In this document: piece after piece, positions 1 to 6,520 of the stretch
Layout of the letters: each line of letters opens with the position of its first letter
How positions within the stretch are numbered: the first letter of the stretch is position 1
NCBI GenBank assembly: GCA_002479245.1
Contig: DLMG01000068.1
Location: forward strand, 1,377-12,443
DNA from: Verrucomicrobia subdivision 3 bacterium UBA7542
Lineage (GTDB): Bacteria > Verrucomicrobiota > Verrucomicrobiia > Limisphaerales > UBA11358
Direction: 5' to 3'
Length of the DNA: 11,067 nt
Made by a program: the position numbers and the translations under genes
The notes under the pieces: generated by a model
The model's database searches: none
What the model was told of the DNA's origin: nothing
What the model saw: the letters and a program-made list of their open reading frames with translations, nothing else

Positions 1-819
1 CATCGCGCGCACTTTTGAAATCAAGCCGTAAAGCAAACCGATTTCGGACTTGTGCGAATCGGTTTTAACTCCCCACAATTCCTCATCCAGGGCCGAAAGC
101 GTTCGGCCCAGATCGCGGTCGCCCAAAGCATCACCCAGCGCAAATGCCCGCGCCGTTTTGTTTCGCGTGCAAATGGCGGCAACGTCGGCAAACTCGATTT
201 TCTTCCGCTCGCCGGCGAACAGGCATAATTTTTCAATCTCGTTGCCAAGCTGGCGCGGATTGGGACCGACGCGATTCACCAGTTCACCCAATGCCTCCTC
301 GGAAATTTCCTTCTGCCGGGTGCGCACGGCCGCGCGCGCCGCGATTTCCGCGCGTTCCGCCCAATCCTTGTCATCCACCGACCAGCCGGAAAAGTTTTCG
401 ACCGTCCCGATTTTATCGAGTGTTTTGAAAAAGGTTTTGCGCTTGTCCACCTTGCCCGCGCTGATGAGCAGCCGGACGCCCGACCATTTGAAATTTTTAA
501 GTTCCTCGGCCAGATCGTTCAGCGTTTCGGTGACCGCCTGCGCCGACGCGGCGCGTTCGTCGCCGAGAAAATTGCAGTCGCGCAGCCAGATGACCTTGCC
601 GGAGCCGAAAAAGGGGAGGGTTTGCAGCGCTTCGCGCAACCGGGCCAGCGCGGTGAGCGCCTCGCCGCTGTTGGATACGGTGGCCTCGATGATTTCGTGG
701 TCCATGCCGCCCAACTCTTCGCCCCATTGCTGGTAAAGTTTTTTGGCGCGTTCCTTGACGGCGAATTCGTCGTCGCCGCAAATGAGGGCCACAGGCTGAG
801 AGGTCTTGACAGCAGACAT
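1..819 (-). CDS. holA: DNA polymerase III subunit delta (HolA), 3' end beyond window
   Basis: Delta subunit of the clamp loader, which opens the beta sliding clamp and loads it on primed DNA in the cytoplasm. The (-) frame is open from ATG at 819 to the window edge, giving 273 codons of the usual roughly 330-350. Seen in the sequence: an N-terminal CGDDEF motif (residues 14-19) where the family has its GxDxF/Y fold start; LPFFGSGKVIWLRD (68-81); GKVDKRKTFFKTLDKIG (122-138), the Lys/Arg-rich stretch of domain I/II; and GPNPRQLGNEIEKL (185-198) followed by AFALGDALGDRDL (225-237), the domain II/III segment typical of HolA. The first ATG was chosen because the family core begins within about 12 residues of it. 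No strong Shine-Dalgarno sequence precedes it. The next gene on this strand lies 261 bases upstream, so a shared operon is doubtful. A large open frame on the opposite strand (50-736) is a shadow of this gene. Confidence 0.86.
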   Translation of the reverse strand, partial: MSAVKTSQPVALICGDDEFAVKERAKKLYQQWGEELGGMDHEIIEATVSNSGEALTALARLREALQTLPFFGSGKVIWLRDCNFLGDERAASAQAVTETLNDLAEELKNFKWSGVRLLISAGKVDKRKTFFKTLDKIGTVENFSGWSVDDKDWAERAEIAARAAVRTRQKEISEEALGELVNRVGPNPRQLGNEIEKLCLFAGERKKIEFADVAAICTRNKTARAFALGDALGDRDLGRTLSALDEELWGVKTDSHKSEIGLLYGLISKVRAM

Positions 820-870
820 GTTTATTGGTTCCCGGGAGTTTCCAGTGGTTTCATCGCCGGAGCAAAGAAT

Positions 871-1012
871 TAATGACTAATAGCGAAGCACGAATGACGA
901 AAGAATTCCCAATGAATCAATTCCGAAACCACTCGTGGTGTTTTTGCCCTCCGGGGTCATTTGCGCTTCGTCATTCCTTGGTCATTATGGTTTCGTTCTT
1001 CGTCATTCCTTT
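871..1012. repeat. Intergenic cluster of AATGAC words in both orientations
   Basis: The gap between holA and the DUF151 gene carries the hexamer AATGAC twice on the + strand (872, 893) and four times on the - strand (956, 970, 981, 1002), often extended as GAATGACGAA. Copies near 891-904 and 998-1008 form an imperfect inverted repeat around a centre near 945. No coding potential is recognisable. It looks like a decayed minisatellite or palindromic repeat. Its function is unknown. Confidence 0.5.
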
Positions 1013-1080
1013 CCGTTCTAAGCCGGGGCAAATGGCCGCCGGAGCGCCACTTGATTCCATGAAAAGTCAAATCATCTGTC

Positions 1081-1533
1081 TTATTCGGCTTCGCTGCCGG
1101 TCTCATTGATCCGGTTCAGCACCTCGCTCATGTCCTCGACTTGTTCAAAAAGCTGGGAGGCGACAAAAATCGGTTTCTTCTGCGCGGCGGCGATGGCGAG
1201 GCAATCGCTGGGGCGCGCGTCCACCTCGACAATTTTCCGCGCCAGTTCGTTTTGCTGCTGCAAGATGAGCCGCGCGAAGTAGGTGGAATTCTTCAGATCC
1301 GTGATGATGACGCGTTCGACGTTGATGCCGAAGCCCTGGAAAATCCGGTTGATGAGGTCGTGGGTGAGGGGCCGTTCCTTGGGCGTCTGACGCAGGAACA
1401 TGCCGATGACTATGCCCATTTGCGGCTCGACGTTGATGACAAAAACCTTTTCATCGTTGCCGACAAACAGCGCACAACTACTGTTGGCGGGAAGAATCCC
1501 TCTGATTTGCACTGGTACGACATCGTGCTTCAT
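1081..1533 (-). CDS. Bifunctional nuclease domain (DUF151) protein
   Basis: A 150-residue cytoplasmic protein of the BFN/DUF151 family, named after a plant homologue with both RNase and DNase activity. The bacterial role is poorly defined. Seen in order: RPLTHDLI (54-61), corresponding to the conserved RPxTHDLL; VERVIITDLKNSTYFARL (72-89), matching the rVvI.dl..gtyyA.l strand pair; VDARPSDCLAIAA (104-116), the signature VDaRPSDAiaLA; and PIFVASQLFEQV (121-132), the usual C-terminal strand and helix. Length fits the short, single-domain members of the family. The ATG at 1533 is the only start that leaves the whole domain; only a weak CAGG-like ribosome site precedes it. It is divergent from the deacetylase gene, with a 225-base gap that could hold promoters for both. 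The family assignment is firm. Nuclease activity in this organism is inferred from the name only. Confidence 0.88.
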   Translation of the reverse strand: MKHDVVPVQIRGILPANSSCALFVGNDEKVFVINVEPQMGIVIGMFLRQTPKERPLTHDLINRIFQGFGINVERVIITDLKNSTYFARLILQQQNELARKIVEVDARPSDCLAIAAAQKKPIFVASQLFEQVEDMSEVLNRINETGSEAE

Positions 1534-1758
1534 GGCCTGAATTTAAGCTGATTCCGGCGAAATACAAGTCTTGTTGGTCGTAAATCAATGCATCGGTCCG
1601 CAATGACAAGCCGGCTGGCCCGGCAGGGTCAACTGGTTTGACCGGTTTTGCCCCGTCAGCCATTCTTTTTTGACATTCCGGGCACGATGAGCAATCGTCC
1701 CGGCAAGTTTTTAAAGAACAGTTCCGGCGGCTCAACTTGGACGATTCCAGCCGGTTTT

Positions 1759-2514
1759 ATGAAGTGTTTGATCGTCAATGCCGATGACTACGGTTACACG
1801 CCCGGAGTGAGCGCGGGGATTCGCCGCGCACACACGGCAGGGGTGGTCGGCAGCACAACGGTCATGATGCCCATGCCGCAGGCAAGGGCGGCGATCGAGC
1901 AGCTCAAGGTCGAGACGTCTTCACTCGGCGTCGGCGTGCATCTGACCTTGACGGAGGGCGTGCCGTTTCGGCTCCCGGCTTTTCCTTCCTGGCAGGCGCT
2001 TCCGGCCGCGCTGGCGGAGATCCCGGCCACTTCACTCCGCGATGAGTGGCGGGCTCAGATCGAGGCGTTTCTGGCGACGGGCCTCCGGCTGACCCACCTC
2101 GACAGCCATCACCACGCCGCCTACCGCCACGAAAACGCCTTCGCCGTGCTGCTGGAGCTGGCGCGATACCACGGGGTTCCGGTGCGGAATCCCTTTCCTA
2201 TCCCGAACGTCGATGCCCGCTTCGCCAGCCGGCTGTTCGGCGCTTCCGGCGTGCGCCATCCGGCACGCTTCCTCGATGTCTTCGATGGAATCACGCCCAA
2301 CAGCGATGCCTTCATCAATGCGGTCGGCAATCTGGAGGAGGGAGTCACGGAATTCATGGTCCATCCCGCCGTTGTGGATGACGAACTGCGCCGGCTGTGT
2401 CCCAATTTTGCCGAACCGCGCGCCCAGGAATTCTCCGTTCTCACCGATCTGCGCCTGCGGGCGGAGATTAAGCGACTGGGAATAGAGCTCGCGACGTTCG
2501 CCGCCTTGAGTTGA
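1759..2514 (+). CDS. ChbG/YdjC-family carbohydrate deacetylase
   Basis: A 251-residue protein of the YdjC/ChbG (HpnK-like) family, metal-dependent deacetylases that remove N-acetyl groups from chito-oligosaccharides or related amino-sugar compounds. Seen: VNADDYG (6-12) with the catalytic and metal-binding Asp pair; GVHLTLTEG (59-67), whose His61 is a metal ligand; THLDSHHH (112-119), carrying the second metal His; and EFMVHPAVVDDEL (198-210), equivalent to the conserved HPG..D segment, followed by an R..EF..L tail (221-228). The frame is open upstream to ATG codons at 1687 and 1648, but the family normally starts directly at MKxLIVNADD, so 1759 is preferred although it lacks a clear Shine-Dalgarno sequence. 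There is no signal peptide, so action is cytoplasmic. Nothing nearby fixes the substrate: no chitobiose or hopanoid genes are present. A stretch of inverted repeats follows the stop codon. Confidence 0.86.
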   Translation: MKCLIVNADDYGYTPGVSAGIRRAHTAGVVGSTTVMMPMPQARAAIEQLKVETSSLGVGVHLTLTEGVPFRLPAFPSWQALPAALAEIPATSLRDEWRAQIEAFLATGLRLTHLDSHHHAAYRHENAFAVLLELARYHGVPVRNPFPIPNVDARFASRLFGASGVRHPARFLDVFDGITPNSDAFINAVGNLEEGVTEFMVHPAVVDDELRRLCPNFAEPRAQEFSVLTDLRLRAEIKRLGIELATFAALS

Positions 2515-2534
2515 TCCCAAGTCTAGAGCTTTTT

Positions 2535-2608
2535 GTAGCCGCCGACGTCAGTCGGCGCAAATTGATTAACGGAGGATAATTATGGCGCGAACTGACGTTC
2601 GCGGCTAC
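2535..2608. repeat. Two-hairpin palindromic element (family IV)
   Basis: Two inverted arms (2535-2558 and 2585-2608) share the outer sequence GTAGCCGC/GCGGCTAC. Each arm also folds on itself: GCCGAC-gtca-GTCGGC at 2541-2556 and GCGAAC-tgac-GTTCGC at 2587-2602. When the arms are aligned as reverse complements they differ at four positions, which form two base pairs, and both pairs are exchanged in a compensated way. It lies 20 bases after the deacetylase stop codon. The form is REP/BIME-like. The transposase that would move it is not in the window. Confidence 0.75.
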
Positions 2609-2625
2609 GAGATTATTTAAATCGC

Positions 2626-3073
2626 TCTAACTGGAACCGGAAAGGAAACAATCCAGATCAATGGGAGCTTCGGCGAATGCCTGAATCGCTCCTCGAAACA
2701 ACCCGCGAATCTGATTACGGTGAGCTTGGAGTAATTCAGTGCGGCTTGCCGCAATTACACGCCGGCGAGCTCCCGGCCGAGGCGGCCGTGCCCGGCTCGT
2801 AATTCAAATACGTTATTGGCTTGCGTGACGAGCGCGCGAACATGCACGAACGCCGCGTGACTACAACGCGAACCAATGGTTACAACGGTTTCGTGAATCT
2901 GACGTAAAAACGCACAGTCGCGCAGTTCCACTGTTGCAATCTGTTGCATTGAAAATGACGCGCTCATGGATGCGTTGCAAAAAATGTCGCAAGCGCGTTC
3001 GTGACGTGAGGCAATTCGCGGTGGTATTCCGCACTGCCTTGCGGCCCAACGCGGTTTCTGCCGCTGGTGCGGG
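2626..3073. other. Stretch without a recognisable gene
   Basis: No frame here on either strand gives a product I recognise, and the short open frames overlap in conflicting directions. It contains a small hairpin at 2731-2758 (GTAAT...TGCGGC-tt-GCCGCA...ATTAC), a very GC-rich stretch at 2759-2797 with several short palindromes, and a 16-base word (2797-2812) shared with the 3' end of metH. It may be decayed gene or repeat debris; that is inference. Confidence 0.4.
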
Positions 3074-3123
3074 AATCATGCATTTCGGCGTTCCGACTCG
3101 TTGTAGCGAGTTTTACGCGGTTC
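3074..3123 (+). repeat. 50-bp direct repeat, left copy
   Basis: It matches 6521-6570 at 47 of 50 positions in the same orientation; the core TTCCGACTCGTTGTAGCG is identical in both. The two copies bracket the three PEP-CTERM genes and the XRE remnant, about 3.4 kb apart. It does not fold into a tRNA and encodes nothing obvious. Confidence 0.7.
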
Positions 3124-3129
3124 TCTAAA

Positions 3130-3219
3130 AATCAAATTCGCAACCGAGGGCACTCGTTTGGGTGTGAACAACTTATTCTGGACAGGAAATGAGGTCGGCG
3201 TAGAGTCGTAATTAATCAG
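3130..3219 (+). repeat. Duplicated leader, copy 1 (upstream of the NIDO gene)
   Basis: Positions 3149-3202 are identical over 54 bases to 4429-4482, and weaker similarity extends from 3130 to 3219. The final part (3193-3219) recurs a third time at 5438-5464. All three copies precede PEP-CTERM genes, so this is probably a shared promoter or leader. Confidence 0.85.
3179..3206 (+). promoter_or_regulatory. Candidate promoter of the NIDO PEP-CTERM gene
   Basis: TGGACA (3179-3184, 5 of 6 to the -35 consensus) is followed after 16 bases by TAGAGT (3201-3206, 4 of 6 to TATAAT). It lies in the duplicated leader, about 107 bases before the start codon. The -10 is weaker than in the second copy. Prediction by eye only. 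Confidence 0.3.
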
Positions 3220-3312
3220 ATGGCTTTGGGCCTGTACCCAACACAATTGTACCAAACGACAATTCGATTGGCCAGTCGTGTGTGCTCAGAAAAAATAAAA
3301 CACTTAAATCCT

Positions 3313-4110
3313 ATGAAAACAAGCAAATCACTAAACATCACCATTCTCACCATCGCCACAGCTCTGGCCGTTCAGGTTCAAGCTCAGGTCTCGACTCCCA
3401 TCCTTGCTGGGTTTACCAGCTATTCCCTCCCACGGGAAGACGACTCGCCCAGTCAATTGGCAACGATGCCGTTTACCATCAACTTTTACGGCACCTGGTA
3501 CTCCGATGTTTGGGTCAACAACAATGGTAACGTGACCTTTGACGGTTCCCTGTGGCAATATATTCCCGGCCCCTTGAACAGTGTGGGCATGCATATCATC
3601 GCTCCCTACTTCGCAGATGTGGACACACGCAATCCCGCCTCCGGTGTCGTGACCTACGGAAATGGCACAGTGGACAACCACGCGGCCTTTGGCGTGGACT
3701 GGGTCAACGTGGGGTATTATGATTTGCACGCGGACAAGCTGTTAAGCTGCCAATTGGTAATCATCGACCGTTCGGATATTGCTCCGGGGGACTTTGACAT
3801 GGAATTCAATTACGACAAGGTGCAATGGGAATGGGGCGATGCTTCAGTGGGCGAACCTCCCCATGCGGGCTTCTCGGATGGAGGGGCCAATGACGTTGAA
3901 CTGCCGGGTTCCGGCGTGGAAGGGGCGTTTCTGGATACAAACACGGCGACCGGTTTAATCTATAACAGCCTTAACAGTACAGTGTCGGGCCAATATATTT
4001 TCTCCTTCCGGGACGGAACTCCGCTAGAACCTGTTCCCGAACCGAATTTGATGGCTATCTTCTGCTTTGGTGCTGCTGGACTGGCGTTCTTGCGTCGGCG
4101 TCAGCGTTAA
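3313..4110 (+). CDS. PEP-CTERM protein with nidogen-like (NIDO) domain
   Basis: A 265-residue secreted protein. Residues 1-24 form a Sec signal peptide ending VQVQA. Residues about 50-232 look like an extracellular NIDO-type domain: FTINFYGTWYSDVWVNNNGN (54-73) and HIIAPYFADVDTR (94-106) are the usual 'F.GtwY..vyVNnNGnitF' and 'iiAPffaDvDtr' signatures, followed by FGVDWVNVGYY (126-136), LVIIDRSDIAPGDFDMEFNY (148-167) and a final strand ending in FSFRDG. The C-terminus has VPEP (241-244), a hydrophobic segment and RRRQR, a PEP-CTERM sorting signal cut by an exosortase, so the mature protein is expected outside the cell or at the surface, perhaps in an exopolysaccharide matrix. ATG 3313 is preferred to the upstream in-frame ATG at 3220 because the signal peptide starts here. 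It has its own leader and a strong terminator, so it is probably a single-gene unit. Binding partner unknown. Confidence 0.85.
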   Translation: MKTSKSLNITILTIATALAVQVQAQVSTPILAGFTSYSLPREDDSPSQLATMPFTINFYGTWYSDVWVNNNGNVTFDGSLWQYIPGPLNSVGMHIIAPYFADVDTRNPASGVVTYGNGTVDNHAAFGVDWVNVGYYDLHADKLLSCQLVIIDRSDIAPGDFDMEFNYDKVQWEWGDASVGEPPHAGFSDGGANDVELPGSGVEGAFLDTNTATGLIYNSLNSTVSGQYIFSFRDGTPLEPVPEPNLMAIFCFGAAGLAFLRRRQR

Positions 4111-4143
4111 TCCGTTAGAGCACCCCGAAGTAAATTAACAACA

Positions 4144-4175
4144 CTCCACCGGCTCCAAAACCCGGTGGGGTTTTT
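4144..4175 (+). terminator. Rho-independent terminator after the NIDO gene
   Basis: The stem CTCCACCGG (4144-4152) pairs with CCGGTGGGG (4162-4170), nine pairs with one wobble, with a nine-base loop and then TTTTT. It starts 34 bases after the stop codon. The same 9-9-9 geometry recurs after the third PEP-CTERM gene. Confidence 0.85.
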
Positions 4176-4273
4176 CATTTCAGTATTTCAGCAATTGATT
4201 TTGGCCATAGCCGTAACAATATAAAATCAATCAAACCATCCCTCACATGTGGAGGTAACTGGTTTGGCCCCGA

Positions 4274-4411
4274 TTAGAATCCCGCAACCAAATCCCGCAC
4301 CCGAACGCCAAGAGCCTTGGCGATTTTCACCAGATTGTCCACCGACGGTGATTCGACTCCCCGCTCGATTCGGCTAATAAAAACCGTGGAGGGGTCGGCT
4401 CTTTCAGCCAA
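4274..4411 (-). pseudogene. Truncated XRE-family helix-turn-helix regulator (C-terminal remnant)
   Basis: The (-) strand encodes 45 codons and a TAA stop beginning LAERADPSTVFISRIERG and continuing through SPSVDNLVKIAKALGVRVRD to a VAGF end. This is the second half of a classic XRE/Cro-C1 HTH: recognition helix (STVFISRIERG) and the 'PS..nLvkIAkALgv...dL' helices. The first helices and start codon are missing: directly upstream the frame meets TGA (4412-4414), where the duplicated leader of the next gene begins. So the regulator gene was cut when the leader arrived or was copied here. What it regulated is unknown, and no promoter or ribosome site remains. It cannot make a functional DNA-binding domain as it stands. 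Confidence 0.8.
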
Positions 4412-4498
4412 TCACATTCGCAATAGAAGGCACTCGTTTGGGTGTGAACAACTTATTCTGGACAGGAAATGAGGTCGGCGTATGATTCGATTAATCAG
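4410..4498 (+). repeat. Duplicated leader, copy 2 (upstream of propeller gene 1)
   Basis: This is the second copy of the leader at 3130-3219, identical over 54 bases (4429-4482) and similar beyond on both sides. Its left edge coincides with the break in the XRE regulator remnant. Confidence 0.85.
4459..4486 (+). promoter_or_regulatory. Candidate sigma-70 promoter of propeller gene 1
   Basis: TGGACA (4459-4464) and TATGAT (4481-4486, 5 of 6 to TATAAT) are separated by 16 bases. The start codon is 44 bases downstream of the -10. The -35 and spacer are identical to the first leader copy, and the -10 is better here. Prediction by eye. Confidence 0.4.
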
Positions 4499-4529
4499 TC
4501 AGGAAAGAAACTTGAACCTATGTGACCCT

Positions 4530-5429
4530 ATGAAAACGAAATTCAAATCCATCATTCGTGCCGCGTGTCATTCAATCGGCGGAGTGGTCTGTGCGGCAGC
4601 GGTCATGCTGATTGCTTCCAGCGCGCAGGCGCTGAATCTGGTTGCGTCGAGTGCTGGCGGCACAATTTATGTATTTTCATCAAGTGGAGCACAAAGCACC
4701 TTTGCCTCCGGGTTGTTTGATCCTGAAGGACTAGCCTTTAACAGTGCGGGCAATCTGTTTGTGGCGGACTATGGCAACAACGCCATTCAAGAATTTACGC
4801 CGGGCGGAGCGCAAAGCACCTTTGCCTCCGGTGTGTATTATCCTGAAGGACTAGCCTTTAACAGTGCGGGCGATCTGTTTGTGGCGGCGGGCGGCACACG
4901 CATCTATGAATTCAAACCGGGTGGAGCGCAAAGCACCTTTGCCTCCGGATTGTCTAATCCTATAGGACTGGCCTTTAACAGCGCGGGCACTCTGTTTGAG
5001 GCAGATTACTACAGCGGCAACATTTATGAATTTACGCCGTTCGGAACGCGAATCACATTTGCCTCCGGGTTGTCTTATCCTCAAGGATTGGCCTTTAATA
5101 GCGCGGGCGATCTGTTTGTGTCGGATTTAGTCGGCGGCAACATTTATGAATTTACACCGGGCGGAGCGGAAACCACGTTTGCCACTGGGTTGAATGATCC
5201 TCAAGGACTGGCCTTTGACAGCGTGGGCGATCTGTTTGTAGCGACTTCTGTTGGCAACATTTATGAATTTACGCCGGGCGGAGCGGAAACCACGTTTGCC
5301 ACCGGGTTGACGATCCCGACGTTTCTCGCCTTCGGGCCCGTGCCCGTGCCTGAACCTTCTGCTTTGGGGTTGCTGGCCGTTGGTGCCATCGCACTCCTCG
5401 TCCGGCGCCGCCGCAACTTGGCCGCCTAG
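4530..5429 (+). CDS. PEP-CTERM beta-propeller protein with near-identical NHL-like repeats (propeller gene 1)
   Basis: A 299-residue secreted protein. The signal peptide spans residues 1-34 (MKTKFKSIIR..., ending SSAQA). The body is five full repeats of 39-40 residues plus two half repeats, of the form FASGL..P.GLAFNSAGDLFVAD....IYEFTPGGA, consistent with a six-bladed NHL/SMP-30-like propeller closed by its end strands. Several repeats are nearly identical in DNA as well as protein. The C-terminus has VPVPEP, a hydrophobic segment and RRRR, a PEP-CTERM signal for exosortase sorting. ATG 4530 was preferred to the in-frame ATG at 4482 because it aligns with the start of the paralogue at 5493 and begins the signal peptide, and because 4482 overlaps the predicted promoter. 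No terminator separates it from the next gene 63 bases on, so they may be co-transcribed. Ligand unknown. Confidence 0.83.
   Translation: MKTKFKSIIRAACHSIGGVVCAAAVMLIASSAQALNLVASSAGGTIYVFSSSGAQSTFASGLFDPEGLAFNSAGNLFVADYGNNAIQEFTPGGAQSTFASGVYYPEGLAFNSAGDLFVAAGGTRIYEFKPGGAQSTFASGLSNPIGLAFNSAGTLFEADYYSGNIYEFTPFGTRITFASGLSYPQGLAFNSAGDLFVSDLVGGNIYEFTPGGAETTFATGLNDPQGLAFDSVGDLFVATSVGNIYEFTPGGAETTFATGLTIPTFLAFGPVPVPEPSALGLLAVGAIALLVRRRRNLAA
4685..5306 (+). repeat. Tandem coding repeat array, 117-120 bp period
   Basis: Units begin near 4690, 4810, 4927 and so on. The segment CCTGAAGGACTAGCCTTTAA and the bases around it are the same in the first two units, 120 bases apart. The array encodes the propeller blades. 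Near-identity of DNA indicates recent unit duplication or gene conversion. Confidence 0.75.
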
Positions 5430-5437
5430 CTTATGGA

Positions 5438-5464
5438 TGTCGGCGTATTGTCGTAATCAATCAG
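5438..5464 (+). promoter_or_regulatory. Short third copy of the PEP-CTERM leader
   Basis: GTCGGCGTA, two to three variable bases, then a GTCGTAATCAATCAG-like end, matching 3193-3219 and 4473-4498. The -35-like part of the other copies is missing, so an independent promoter here is doubtful. The conserved part may be a leader or mRNA element. Confidence 0.5.
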
Positions 5465-5492
5465 TCGGAAAAACTTGAACCTATGAAACCCT

Positions 5493-6404
5493 ATGAAAAT
5501 GAAATTCAAATCCTCTATTCGTGCCGCGTGTCATTCATTCGGCGGAGCGGTCTGTGCCGGAGCATTCCTATTGCTGGCCTCCAGCACGCAGGCGCAGAAT
5601 CTGTTTGTGGCAGATTTCAGTAATAACAGCATTGAAATATTTAACTCAAGCGGCAGCGAGTCGGTGTTTGCCAATTCGGGTTTGGACGGGCCGATGGGGC
5701 TGGCCTTTGACAACGCCGGCAATCTTTACGTGGGAAACTGGTACAACAACACGATTGTCAAATATAACACAGCCGGCCAGTACAGCGTGTTCGCCGGTTC
5801 GGGACTTAATAATCCTCGAGGTCTGGCCTGTGACGCCAACGGAAATCTTTATGTAGCCAATTACAATGGCGACGATGTGATCGAATTTAACGCAGCCGGC
5901 CAGAGCAGAGTGTTTGCCTCAGGAATTAATCAACCAACCGGCCTTGCCTTCGACGGTCAGGGGAACCTCTATGTGGCTGATCGGAGCGACCAGATTCTGA
6001 AGTATAATTCAAGTGGTCAAGGGACGGTGTTTGCGAGCACAGGCTCAACCGGTCCAGGGCCGGAGGGCCTTGCATTTGACGGGGCTGGGAATCTTTACGT
6101 GGCGAATTACTGGAACAATGCGATTTATAAATTCAATCCCAGCGGCAACGGAGGGATCTGGGCAAGCACTGGGGGCGGCTACAACAACCCATTCGGTCTG
6201 GCCTACGCCAACGGAACTCTTTATGCGTCCTGCAACGTCAATGAGATCGAGGCGTTCGACGCGAACGGGAACGGTAGTTTCTTTGCCAGTACTCAGAACG
6301 GACCGTGGTTTATGGCCTTCCAGCCCGTGCCTGAACCCTCGGTTTTGGGGTTGCTGGCATTCGGCCTGTTTGGGATAACTCTCTTGCGTCGGCATCAGCG
6401 TTAA
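5493..6404 (+). CDS. PEP-CTERM beta-propeller (NHL-repeat) protein (propeller gene 2)
   Basis: A 303-residue secreted protein. The signal peptide (1-34, ending SSTQA) is almost the same as in the preceding gene, at the DNA level too. The body contains about six NHL-type repeats such as GLAFDNAGNLYVGNWYNNTI, with GNLYVAN and VF(A/S)S segments recurring every 39-46 residues, predicting a six-bladed propeller. These repeats are much more diverged from each other than those of the gene upstream. The C-terminus PVPEPSVLGLLAFG, a hydrophobic stretch and RRHQR form a PEP-CTERM signal. Start codons at 5493 and 5499 are in frame; 5493 matches the paralogue. An extra ATG at 5483 is out of frame. It lies 63 bases behind the upstream gene with no terminator between, and a weaker copy of the NIDO gene terminator follows it. 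Likely an extracellular or matrix protein; ligand unknown. Confidence 0.84.
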   Translation: MKMKFKSSIRAACHSFGGAVCAGAFLLLASSTQAQNLFVADFSNNSIEIFNSSGSESVFANSGLDGPMGLAFDNAGNLYVGNWYNNTIVKYNTAGQYSVFAGSGLNNPRGLACDANGNLYVANYNGDDVIEFNAAGQSRVFASGINQPTGLAFDGQGNLYVADRSDQILKYNSSGQGTVFASTGSTGPGPEGLAFDGAGNLYVANYWNNAIYKFNPSGNGGIWASTGGGYNNPFGLAYANGTLYASCNVNEIEAFDANGNGSFFASTQNGPWFMAFQPVPEPSVLGLLAFGLFGITLLRRHQR

Positions 6405-6442
6405 TCCATTAGAGCAATCTCAGTAAAACAGACGGAGAAAAA

Positions 6443-6473
6443 CCCCATCGGCCATCGAAACTGGTGGAGTTTA
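6443..6473 (+). terminator. Weak terminator after propeller gene 2
   Basis: CCCCATCGG (6443-6451) and CTGGTGGAG (6461-6469) pair at eight of nine positions, two of them wobbles, with a nine-base loop and then TTTAT. The geometry and position match the strong terminator at 4144-4175, so it looks like a drifting copy of it. Confidence 0.45.
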
Positions 6474-6520
6474 TGATTTACTCCGGTTGGCCGCTTTCTG
6501 TTCCGCATTCGCGTGTGCGC

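Noticed and set aside
50..736. 228-codon open frame on the + strand
   Set aside because: The opposite strand reads as a convincing HolA protein without stops; the + frame is Ser/Arg-rich low complexity with no family features.
1648..1758. N-terminal extension of the deacetylase from upstream in-frame ATGs (1648, 1687)
   Set aside because: The extension is not like any part of the family, which normally begins at MKxLIVNADD; no better ribosome site supports the upstream starts.
3149..3165. Possible sigma-54 site (GGCAC...TTTGGG), attractive because some PEP-CTERM genes are known to be sigma-54 controlled
   Set aside because: The essential -12 GC is replaced by GG and the TTGC core is not matched at the right spacing; only the -24 half fits.
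4685..5306. Regularly spaced repeats that could suggest a CRISPR array
   Set aside because: The period is about 120 bases, the repeats are coding and continuous with no unique spacers, and they translate as propeller blades.
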